DNA of 64,000 bases from Cannabis sativa (Eukaryota > Streptophyta > Magnoliopsida > Rosales > Cannabaceae), in contig NC_083603.1 of the NCBI RefSeq assembly GCF_029168945.1, forward strand, positions 48,184,406-48,248,405, in the 5' to 3' direction. Of this stretch, positions 34,186-44,082 are shown one piece after another. Both the position numbers and the translations under genes were made by a program. The notes beneath the pieces were generated by a model. It was not told the DNA's origin. It was given only the letters and a program-made list of their open reading frames with translations, and made no database searches. The first letter of the stretch is position 1. The number at the start of each line of letters is the position of its first letter.

Positions 34186-34230
34186 CTTGTAAATAAAATT
34201 AATATTTTAATAAAAGTACGGGCGTTACAA

Positions 34231-34301
34231 ATGGTATCAGAGCCTTGACCCAGCCGGAAGTGTGGTCGACGAGGACGTCGGACCCCGTAAGGGGGGGTGA
34301 T
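34231..34301 (+). mobile_element. Cassandra-type internal domain (PBS to polypurine tract)
   Basis: Starts with TGGTATCAGAGCC at 34232, continues through GTGGTCGACGAGGACGTCGG and ends with AAGGGGGGGTGAT directly before an LTR at 34302. Such a tiny domain with only primer site and polypurine tract is the Cassandra layout. There is no Cassandra 5' LTR on its left; it abuts the gypsy LTR instead. Confidence 0.75.
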
Positions 34302-34734
34302 TGTGACAGTCAGTAGTCCCGTGATCCGTAAGGGGAAATACCGGGTAAGCTGTGCAATCCCACACCGTCTGGGGAAGGTCAAGTGGGATGATTCTGAGAC
34401 TGTGTAGGTATGGGACTACACAGTTGAAGAGAGCTTAAATGGATTGACTGGTACTACCTATATCAACAAGGTGCATCTTGTTTTTCGGTAGCCCATCACG
34501 AAAGAACTCCACAGTTAAGCGAGCTTGACCTGGGAGTAATTTCAGGATGGGTGACCTCCTGGGAAGTTTTCCCATGAAGCGTGCGAGTGAGGACAAAGCA
34601 TGCTGAAAACACTCGTGTTGGTCTGTAGGGTCAGTCATCAATCCAGGAAGCAGCCAGAGTGGCGTACTCGTGTATAAGAGCCATTAGTCCGTGGGTGTAA
34701 GGGCCCAATGGAGGCTTGAAGCGGGGACGTTACA
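34302..34734 (+). repeat. Cassandra LTR with 5S rRNA-like segment, 433 bp
   Basis: TGTGACAG to GGGGACGTTACA, followed by another TGGTATCAGAGCC. It contains the 5S-like stretch at 34492-34570. Cassandra is a known plant terminal-repeat element in miniature whose LTRs carry 5S RNA sequence with pol III promoter boxes. The family name rests on this shared layout and my memory of the family. The 68-97-aa minus-strand frames here are not genes. Confidence 0.85.
34492..34570 (+). other. 5S rRNA-derived segment with pol III A and C boxes
   Basis: AGTTAAGCGAGCTTG (34513-34527) corresponds to the 5S A-box and AGGATGGGTGACCTCCTGGG (34544-34563) to the C-box. AGAACTCCACAG precedes the A-box as in plant 5S rRNA. 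The 5' third and the middle are diverged, so this is not a functional ribosomal gene; it may still drive pol III transcription. Confidence 0.85.
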
Positions 34735-36134
34735 AATGGTATCAGAGCCACAGTTATATCGGTCCAGAACGTTCTCACGAGTTACACACATCGGCTAAAA
34801 AGTCTCCGCTTGCTACCATATAAGTCTCATATTATATGTTTGCATTATTATTTGTACTTGTGTAATTTTAAAATTGCATTTACTACAAAGATCTTAGTAC
34901 CAATAACTAAGTTTAGGTACTACCCATGCATATGAAATCAAATATTTTTTTTAATATATATGTATAAATATATTTCAAGATATTTTATTTTTTTTTTTAA
35001 AAAAATAAAAATCATTACTAGAAAGCCTAGAAATTTTCTTTTCTTTAAAGTAAAAATATTAAAAAAAAAAAAGGGTTTTATTATTTTATTTTATGTATTT
35101 ATTTATTGTTATTTAGTTATTTATCTTGGAATAAATAGAAATTATTTTGTGAATTGTTATGCTAATAGGGAGAATTTTCCTATTGTAGAGAATAGTTATG
35201 CTAGTTTCTTAGAAATTTAATCTACTAAATATATATATATATATTATAGAGAAATAGTTAGGCCCGTTTCTTAAGAATTTTATTTTAGAAGAATTAGAAC
35301 TAAATATTAAGGGATAGTGTTGCTTAGACGATCAAGTCATCTCAATAGAAACAATCAAGAAGGAGGAGCTTCAACACCTACAAGAAGTTTAAGAAAGAGA
35401 TGAACTACGAAGCTAAGTTAGTCGTGGTGGAGGACAAGGATAACGAGATACACTATTATGGAAGAGGCATCCGTGTAAGTACATAACAATGCATAAGCTA
35501 AGTTGAGAGGACGCTCGTTTTCACAAGTAGTCGGTGAAAGAGAAGCCAAGCTTAGGGGACGACTCCAACCTCAGGATGAAAAGTTGCATTGCAATAAGCG
35601 GTAAAACACGAGAAATTCAAATCAACAGCCAACACACTGCTTTGAGCCACCATATGAAAAAAAAAAAATAGAAACCACTGGCATTGAAAGGAGGCTCTAA
35701 TCCATTTGAGGGGAAGGAACGACCAAGGATTGTAGCACCCATATTAGGATATATGGAATTCAACAATAGACAATTGGCGAATGACATGAAGGATCATGAC
35801 ACTGCACTCGATATGGACTAACTATACATTCATCCATTGCTAAAAGTATTTGGTCGCTTTTGGCAACAAAGGCCAGAGACCAGTTTACTTTCACAAGAGC
35901 TAAGATGGCGTTATGAACTTCTTTAATCTCATCCTTAAAGACTAGCTAGCTAAGGAAGGTATGGTGTCAAGCATTGTTGGCCAATGTAGTGCACCAAGCA
36001 GTGGAGACACAACTAACAATGAAAAACATGCACATAGTCTATGAATTTCAAAAGGTCTTTCTAAAAGATATACCGGGGATACCCTCAGATAGTGATGTAG
36101 AGTGTTAGCTCCAAGAGTGCTTCAATTTTGAAGG
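34735..36134 (+). other. gypsy leader and lost gag region
   Basis: A second primer-binding site TGGTATCAGAGCC sits at 34738-34750, then AT-rich leader. I cannot recognise a gag, zinc knuckle or protease here; a full gag-protease would need about 1.5 kb, so it is deleted or decayed. The 86-aa frame at 34960-35220 is low-complexity AT sequence. Confidence 0.6.
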
Positions 36135-38861
36135 CTCCATACAAAATGGCGATTTACGAGCTGTGGAAACCCAAAGTATAGCTACAAGAGCTCCTAGATA
36201 AAGGGATCATTAGACCAAGTTACTCAACTTGGGGTGCTCCAGTACTCTTCATCAAGATGGAAGCATGAGGATGTGCATAGAATACCGTGAGCTCAACAAG
36301 GTGATCATCAAGAATAAGTACCCTCTACCAAAGATTAAGGATCTCTTTGATCAATTGCAAGGCTCGACTGTTTTCATGAAAATAGATCTAAGATCTAGGT
36401 ATCACCAGTTGAAGGTCTGAAAGGAAGTTATACCCAAGACAACATTCAGAACACGGTATGGGCACTATATGTTTTTAGTAATGTCTTTAGGACTAACTAA
36501 TGCCCCAGCAGCCTTTATGGATATGATGAATAGGGTGTTCAAGGAGTACCTAGATAAGTTTGTGGTCGTATTCATTGACGACATTCTTATGTACTCTAAA
36601 ACTTTGGAGGAACATGAGGAACACCTGAGGATGACTCTAAACCGACTTAAGGAGAACCAACTATACGCCAAATTCAAGAAATGTGAGTTCTGGTTAGAGA
36701 AGGTTACATTCCTAGGCCTTATAGTTTCCAAAGCTAGAGTCACAGCGGATCCTTCAAAGATCGAAGCGGTCAAGAGCTAGTCAACGCCTAAGACTGGAAG
36801 AGAAGTAAGAAGCTTCTTGGGTGTAGCTAGTTACTATAGATGCTTCGCTGAAGGATTTTCCAAGACAACAATTCCTCTAACAAACTTGAGTCGAAAGACA
36901 CAGAAGTTTGTCTGGTCAGACAAGTGTGAAGATAGCTTCAAAACGCTTAAGGATAAACTAATAATAGCCCCATATGTGTTCCCAATAACAAGGATAAGTT
37001 TGTGGTTTACTGCAATGCATCGAAACAAGGACTGAGATGCATGCTGATGCAAAATGACAAAGTAGTAGTGTCTGCCTCAAGAAAACTTAAGGAGTATGAA
37101 CAGAGGTATCCAACACACGATTAGGAGTTGGTAGTAGTAGTTTTTGTGCTAAAAATATGGAGGCACTATCTCTACGAGGAGAAATGTGAAATTTATACTG
37201 ACCACAAGAGCCTGAAGTACTTCTTTACGCAAAAGGAACTCAACATGAGGCAGAGGCGATGGCTAGAGCTTGTTAAGGGCTATGATTGTGAAATCCACTA
37301 CAACCCGGGGAAGGCCAACTTAGTAGCAGACGCGCTAAGTAGACGCAGTTATGCCAGCTTGGGAATATTGGCATAAATAGAAAGGCCACTACAACAAGAA
37401 CTCCAAAGAAGTGGTATAGAGATCATTACTCCAAAACTAGCTAACCTAACCATTGTCTCAACGCTGCTACAAGAACTTAAAGATGCATAGATTATTGATG
37501 AGTTCTTACAGAAGAAAAGAGCAGGCTTGCCAGAAAAGGAGGCAGAGGATTACTCCGAAGGTACAGACGACATGTTGAGGTATAAGGGAAGAGTGTGTGT
37601 AGCCAACGACGTAGAAGAAAGATCATGATGGAAGCACACACTACACCCTACTCAATGCATCCAGGGTCAACCAAAATGTACAATGACTTAAAAACTATGT
37701 ATTGGTGGCCAGGGATGAAGAAGGATGTAGCTGAATTTGTAGCTAGAGGCCTCACATGTCAACAAGTTAAGGCTGAACATCAGAGACCAGCAGGGATGTT
37801 AAAACCCCTGGAAATCCCTGAATGGAAGTGGGAAGATATAGCCATGGATTTTGTTATAGGACTACCCCGAACAACCAAGCAACATGACTCAGTTTGGGTA
37901 ATTATAGACAGACTCACAAAGTCAGCACACTTTGTTCCAATAAAGTCTCCTTACAACGCAGAGCAGTACGCTGACTTGTACGTTCAAGAGATATTGAGGT
38001 TGCATGGAGTTCCAAAGACGATAGTCTCTGATAGAGGTTCAGTATTCACTTCCAAGTTTTGGGAGAGTCTACATAAAGCAATGGGGACGAGATTAAAACT
38101 TAGTACGACATTTCATCCCCAAATGGATGGACAATCTGAACGCACCATCCAAATACTCGAGGATATGCTTCGAGCATGTGCACTAGACTTCACTGGTTCG
38201 TGGAGTAAGTATTTACCTCTAATAGAATTCTCCTTCGGTAATAGTTGTCAAGCCACAATCAAAATGGCGCCATATGAGATGTTGTATGGACGAAAATGTA
38301 GATCACCGCTTCACTGGGATGAAGTTGGGGAAAGACGCTATTTAGGTCCATGAAGCAGGGACGTTACATATGCTCACCGCCCAAAGTAGACAGAAAAGTT
38401 ATGCAGATCTGAAAAGATGAGAGGTTGAGTTTTCCGTAAGGGACTTAGTTTTCTTGAAGATATCACCAATGAAGGGGATTATGCATTTCGAAAAAAGAAG
38501 AAAGTTAAGCCCAAGATTTATAGGTCCTTTCGAGATATTGGACAGAGTTGGTCAGGTAGCTTACCGTTTGGCCCTACGACCAACATTAGCAGAAACGCAT
38601 AATGTTTTCCATATTTCCATGTGACGGAAGTATGTACCTGATTCGACACATGTGCTTAAATACGAGAACTTAAACTTGCAACAGGACATGAGTTATATGG
38701 CACGCCCTGTGCGCGTGATAGAAAAAGAAATGGAGGTATTACAAAATAAGACTATACCTTTAGTCAAAATCATGTGGAGTGATAGTTCTGATAGAGAAGC
38801 AACATGGGAGTTGGAGAAGGACATGCAGAATCAGTACCCCGAGTTATTCTCAAGTAAGTAA
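36135..38861 (+). pseudogene. gypsy pol (RT, RNase H, integrase, chromodomain-like), broken
   Basis: Recognisable in order: RT from about 36139 ([13 protein letters not shown] near 36212, YRELNK near 36280, FIDDILMYS at 36571), RNase H with [10 protein letters not shown] near 37200 and VADALSRR near 37325, integrase zinc finger (HPGSTK near 37660, CQQ near 37760), core from about 37850 to 38270 and a tail ending PELFSSK at 38861. Breaks include TGA 36418, TAG 36778, a phase change near 36985, TAG near 37123, TGA 38351 and a stop near 38622. At 38351-38370 normal coding sequence is replaced by a short Cassandra-like tail. Confidence 0.9.
38351..38370 (+). other. Cassandra LTR-end-like insert in integrase
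   Basis: TGAAGCAGGGACGTTACA matches the last 18 bases of the Cassandra LTR (34717-34734) with one mismatch. It interrupts the integrase C-terminal frame exactly where the related pol at 7579-10761 continues (after YLGP, residues 868-871); about 16 codons are missing. Confidence 0.75.
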
Positions 38862-38896
38862 ATTTCGAGGACGAAATTCCTTTAAGGTAGGTAGAT

Positions 38897-41302
38897 TGTA
38901 ATAACCAAAATACTTGGTTATTATTTTCTAGTCTAGATAACTCGATGTGGAAATAGTGATTGCATAAAATATATTATTAACTCATTAGAAAAAAAAAGGG
39001 TATTTTTTTAAGTTATGAGAATTATGTTTTTAATTAATGTACTATGGACTTTTAGGTTTAGTCTACCACGTGTAGGACTTAAGAAATTATGAAGTTAATG
39101 GTATTTGCACCCCTATTAATATGTGTTAGGTACAATTAAGTGAATGATGTGTTTTATTCTTGATTAAGTAATAAGAAAGTAGTAATAATAGTAGTATCCA
39201 TAGTATTATACATGTGGTAAAAAGGAAGATTATTTAGGGTAGTTAAGAGTTTGTGGAGTGTCTTGGACATGTGTATGCATGGAAACTAATAAGAGGTTTT
39301 CAAATTTAAATGAAGCTTAGACTACACGTGGATTAATAGAAAATGGGAGCATGAAATTAGCATGCTCAAGTGGTATCAATGGAGAGAAAGGTGGACTTAG
39401 TTAGTTGTTAGATAATATAATATGCAACATTCTCAAACATTATAAGAAGAAGCCATATATGGGTACGCAGTGTTGTATCATTTTTTTAAATAAAAATAAA
39501 ATTAAAAATAGAAGTAGTGGGTCTTGTACGTGTGCGTGAATACTTATTGAAGCTATTCAAATTCCAAATGAAATAAAGCCTAAGCTAAAGCCTACACGTG
39601 GGAGTAAAATTCTCTAAATCAAACAACATATTGAGACTAAGTTTCAATGTTCATTCGACTTGGTATTTGAGAGATTCTTCCTTAAACTATGTTGACCGAT
39701 TATAAGGTGAGAGGTTAGAGCTTTATGTGGGTTATTTAATTATTTTCAAATCATTACTTGAGTTAGTAGAGGGCCACGACATGGTTAGTGAGGTGTGGTA
39801 TAGTTAAGTTCTAGGCTTATAAATAGATCCATATTTCTTTTTTTTTTCCTCACTCAAAGAAGCCAAACCTCTCAAACATTCTCCCTCTCGTTCCTGTCAT
39901 TCCAAAATCTTGTTCTTCCATTTTCTTGTGCTCATTTGTTTCATCTATAGCCAAAATCTTACCCCACAAACATCATATCATCATACACTACCTCAACCCA
40001 TAACTATACACAACCATAATCATCTCATATATATATATATATCTTTCATCATATTGGCGTCACCATCACTATCATTTTACATTCAAGTTTTAGTGCTCAA
40101 CTAGATCTCATAAGGTATACCACTCTATGATTTTGGGTTTGTAGATTCAAGATTAAGATCTCGTGTATATATATACCATTGTAATATGTTCTAATTAATA
40201 AATATGAAATTTAGGTTTCATAAGAAAATTATTGTTTCTCAAGGATCACTCTTATTGCAATCAAGGCTAGGACTCCACATTCGAGGTAAGGAAATTAAGT
40301 AGAAAAACATAAGTTTTCTGTATGTAATAACATTCATAGAAGGAGTGGGAATAGTAAAAGAGAAGTTAACTAAGGTCTTCTGCCTGACTCTTTATTGTTT
40401 GTTATTTAATGTACTGTATAATATATATTTAAATAATATGTTTATAAGATTCATGTTATTTATGTATGTTTACAGTATTAGAGCATGGCCATTGCTAAAG
40501 GTATATATTTAAATAATGTGTTTATAAGATTCATGTTATTTAAGTATGTATGTAAATAGTGTGTTTATAAGATTCACATTATTTAGTTATGATTGTTATG
40601 TTATTTAAATAATGTATAGTAGTTTGACATTATTTAAATATAGATTATAGTTTATGTGACATGGTTTGACCGAGAAGATAATGGTTAAATACTTGACTGT
40701 TGGGTCTATATGGTAGATAGGAGGCCATTTAGTAGTGGGTACGATTTTACTGAACCCAGCCCTCCGCCATTTAGTCCAATAGCTCGGGTTTATTTGCCAA
40801 AGTCGGACTTGGGCGTAATCATTTTATGTGATTTAGCTTAGAACCTAGTTATTAGCTACTAGTGATATGATTAAGTTTATGTTTTGCTAGTTGTCAATAT
40901 ATGTGCATGTGCATTTTTAGTTAAGTTTTATTTTTATTTATGTGACTACTTGACACACATTTCCTTACTGAGTTTAGTAGCTCACCCTTATCAAATTACC
41001 ATGTGCAGACCAAGGTAACTGAAAGTTTAGAAAGCCGGTGGCGAGTGGAACTTTGGATGCTTGTGTGTGTGAACTCGCTGAGGGCCATATAACTGCGGGC
41101 GGTCTAGGGCGCTCTGTTTATTTATTTACGTTATTAAACTTATGTCGCAATTATTTTAGTTATTAATTATTATGTTTTATTTTTACGAAAACTGGCCAGT
41201 TGTGAACATTTTCAAGTATTAAATAAAAATACGACATTATGATTTTCCGCGTTTAAAGCTTGTAAATAAAATTAATATTTTAATAAAAGTACGGGCGTTA
41301 CA
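38897..41302 (+). repeat. 3' LTR of defective gypsy, 2406 bp
   Basis: Near-identical to the 5' LTR without the CACTA insert. The preceding tract is AAGGTAGGTAGAT rather than a G-run. The 39910-40104 frame mirrors the 5' LTR and is not a gene. Confidence 0.93.
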
Positions 41303-42890
41303 TATATATAACGCGTTCTTCATCTTCTCCATCTCCCTCTGTGGAAAAGTTCCAATTACAGGCCCTAAAGCTTCAAAAATGGGGGTTGAAATCTGTTTCC
41401 AAAAAAGAGAAAGGGAAAGGGAAAAGGAAGTTAGATAATAGTTTTTCTTATGATGATTTTGTTGAGCCCATACCTAAATAGGGGAAGGCTCCTGCTAAAA
41501 AGAAATCTAATATCATTAAAGGAGAGGAAATCGAGGGAATCATATTGTTATTGGTTAAAATGGGAAGAATCAAGATTCTCGTTTGATTGAGATTTGATAT
41601 GACATAGAACTTTTAATTAACTGTTATGCAACTATTTAAAAATTAATATGTACAATGTATTACAGAAAACATTTCTTCCCGTATGCATTCTGAAAAAATT
41701 AAAAAATTCAAATAAATTTTCTTTTAATATATAATTGCTTGGATGTAGAAGAATAGGCTTGGATCGTCCTTTATCTCAACGGTTGGTAACCTTCTTTCAC
41801 TTAATATTTTAGTTGCAGCTAACTATTTTCTTTGTAGCATTTAAACACTTGTTTCAACTTGTGTATAAGTTCTTCATTTTTTCAATCCATTGAGATGAAT
41901 TCGTTATTAAATTTGTAATTTAGACAATTCATTCATTGATCAAACTGCCCATTGTCCAATATGAGAAATGGAATTACGTCTATTTCTTGACATTTTAAAA
42001 TTTATTTATGGTCAGTTTACGATGAGAAAACTGTAAGGAAACTATACTGCAACAATTATATCTGTTGCGAGTCAACTAACACAAAACCACAAAACAACTA
42101 ATAATTTCACATATTTAATATAAACGAATATTACAATAATCGTATTTTATCTGTTCAGGTCGTGTATTTAACAATTCCAAACTCTGTTTTTATAATACTA
42201 TGATATTGTAGTAGTAAAACATCATTTAACTAACGTGCAACTAGAAATGTTAAATGTGAATATATATCTATAAGAAACTATTTGTCAGTATTTTTTTGTT
42301 ACTGATCGATAATTAATTATACCTTAATAATAATATGTGGAGAAACAACTGTTAGATCTCTGTAAACCAAATTTATATCAACTAATTTAGTATATTAATA
42401 AAACTAAACATGTTATAAAAGTTTCTTTAAAGAGCTTTGTATTTTATTGATGATATGAAACACTTGTAAATATGATTAAATTCATTGTATCGTTATCAAT
42501 TTGTAATAATTGATATGTCAAGTTTTAGAGAGTTAGCAAAATATTTATGCAACTATAATGCAACTGTTATGAAACATAAAAAAATCAGAACAGTACTTTC
42601 ACGTACATAACTCAATTTACATGTGAATTTACTATTCTATTCGTGATTTAATATGAATAAATTCACTATTGAAAATCTAGAAAACAACTAAAATGCATTG
42701 AGATAAACATATTGATGTAATTTTTTTTTGGGATTATACCTGAGTTGGATTGTTTGGGAACTCCAGATCAACTTTTTGATATAAGCATTTCATGGATTTG
42801 GAAATTTAAGCCAGGACATTAGTTTTATGCGAATTAAACTGAATTTCTCGTTGAATTTTAATTTTGTAATAATTTTTCTGCACTTTTTTT

Positions 42891-43435
42891 TATGATTTTG
42901 AAATAGCTCATGTTTTGATTGATTCCGGTCATTTTCTCAAGTGAAGTTACCGGGATTAATGATGGTTCTCTTTCTTGTTGGATTTCGTTTCGATTGTGTC
43001 GGGTTGCTGGGATGGTTGCTGGAAGTTTGAAGAAGGTGGTTAGTAAGGCTGAATAGATAGAGCAAGAGGTATTTTTGTAAATTTTTGTTATTGGGCTGTA
43101 TAAATGTTTATAGGGTCAGCCTAATGTATTTGCGTAATATTTTTTGCCGCTTTAGTATATACATGAAAAAATTCCTTAATTTTGTGTGTGCGTGTGATTT
43201 GAATCTGGAAAATAAGTTACGGTGGCGGTGTGTAATGGTGTTTTTGATGGTAATGGTTATGGTTGTGGTGATAATTGTATGAAGAATGAAGAAGAATAGT
43301 AGTAACCGAAAAAAAAATGAAAACTATAATCTTTTAGAATGAAAAAAAAAACAAATAGTTTGTGTTTTTTTTGAAAAAAATAATTTATCTAATTATGCCA
43401 CATACATGTGAACAATTATAAAAAGGATAAAAAAA
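42891..43435 (+). other. segment B copy 2 and AT-rich spacer
   Basis: 43180-43350 resembles 27585-27745. No gene; the 65-aa frame at 43085-43282 lies across this repeat and has no known motif. Confidence 0.55.
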
Positions 43436-43437
43436 AT
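43425..43437 (-). terminator. pol III terminator of tRNA-Met
   Basis: The minus strand has a run of T just after the tRNA 3' end (plus-strand AAAAAAAA at about 43429-43436), as required by RNA polymerase III. Confidence 0.75.
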
Positions 43438-43439
43438 AT

Positions 43440-43522
43440 GGGGTGAGAGAGGCTCGAACTCTCGACCTCAGGATCACTCTAAGCTATGAGACCTACGCGC
43501 TAGCCAACTGCGCCACCACCCC
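43440..43522 (-). tRNA. elongator tRNA-Met (anticodon CAT) with 10-nt intron
   Basis: Minus strand begins GGGGTGGTGGCGCAGTTGG and ends CGAGCCTCTCTCACCCC. The acceptor stem GGGGTGG pairs with TCACCCC, the T-loop is TTCGAGC, and the anticodon is in CTCATA. A 10-base intron (GCTTAGAGTG) follows the base after the anticodon. Removing it leaves 73 nt, the normal length. Short introns at this place are typical of plant elongator tRNA-Met and of tRNA-Tyr. A T-run terminator lies directly downstream (plus 43425-43437, A-run) and a CAACA upstream motif lies at plus 43525-43531. Looks functional; it carries methionine to internal AUG codons. Confidence 0.95.
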
Positions 43523-43686
43523 TTCTGTTGTCATAGGATAACCATTTTCATAGATCTATACATGCTAAAGTTTCTTTAGTGTTTGGACTTAAATGAAAGA
43601 TTTTTATGTATAAAGAAATCCCCTATAAAAAAAAAAAACACAAAAATCCTTTTATATGTTATTGCATGCATTATGACTTAAAACTA

Positions 43687-44075
43687 AGGCTAATTAGTAA
43701 TTTTTTCTCCCGAACTTTGACATGTACTAAATCATGCCCCCTGAACTTTTTTGGCCGTGAAAAATTCTCCCTGAACTATTAAGATTGTTAAATTTAAGGA
43801 CTTTTATCTAATTTTAGTAAAAAAATTCTAATATGGATGAAAGTTCAGGGAACATGATTTAATACATATAAAAGTTTGAGGGGCATGATTTGGTAGATAT
43901 CAAAGTCTGAGGAGCATGATTTAGTACCTGAAACAGTAAAATTGAATGAAATTAGACATAAGTCCTTAAATTTAACAATCTCAATAGTTCAGGGGGAATT
44001 TTTAACGACCAAAAAAGTTCAGGGGCATGATTTGGTATATGTCAAAGTTCGGGGGGAAAAATTGCTAATTAGCCT
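43687..44075. mobile_element. long-TIR MITE, 389 bp
   Basis: Both ends read AGGCTAATTAG inward, and similarity between the arms continues for about 140 bases (TTTGACAT, AAATCATGCCCC, CTGAACTTTTTTGG blocks). The direct repeat AAAACTA flanks it (43680-43686, 44076-44082). The middle holds further copies of the GGGCATGATTTGGTA block. The superfamily is not certain from a 7-bp flank. The 87-aa frame at 43942-44205 is not a gene. Confidence 0.85.
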
Positions 44076-44082
44076 AAAACTA

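Larger units (their letters stand above)
30003..34229 (+). repeat. 5' LTR of defective gypsy, 2.4 kb plus CACTA insertion
   Basis: TGTAATAACC to GGGCGTTACA. Total 4227 bp, of which 1820 are the CACTA element with its 3-bp duplication. Likely TATA box TATAAATA at 30925-30932, with CT-rich sequence downstream. Three CACGTG cores upstream (30173-30180, 30431-30438, 30701-30708). The 31016-31234 frame also occurs in the 3' LTR and is not a gene. Confidence 0.92.
30003..41302 (+). mobile_element. young defective Ty3/gypsy element with TSD TATAT
   Basis: 5' LTR 30003-34229, internal region 34230-38896, 3' LTR 38897-41302. The target duplication TATAT is at 29998-30002 and 41303-41307, and the unbroken target exists at 28285. 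Disregarding the CACTA insertion, the LTRs differ at only about eight to ten positions in 2.4 kb. Yet gag is missing or unrecognisable and pol has several stops and frameshifts, so it probably moved using another element's proteins. Confidence 0.92.
29890..42890 (+). repeat. tandem duplication unit A, copy 2 (split by gypsy insertion)
   Basis: 29890-30002 matches 28180-28285, and 41303-42890 continues it, matching 28285-29880. The 11.3 kb in between is the gypsy element with target duplication TATAT. After about 42890 similarity to copy 1 stops. Confidence 0.7.

Noticed and set aside
34492..34570. 5S rRNA gene
   Set aside because: A and C boxes are good but the 5' third and the middle do not match 5S rRNA, and it sits inside a Cassandra-type LTR between TG and CA ends.
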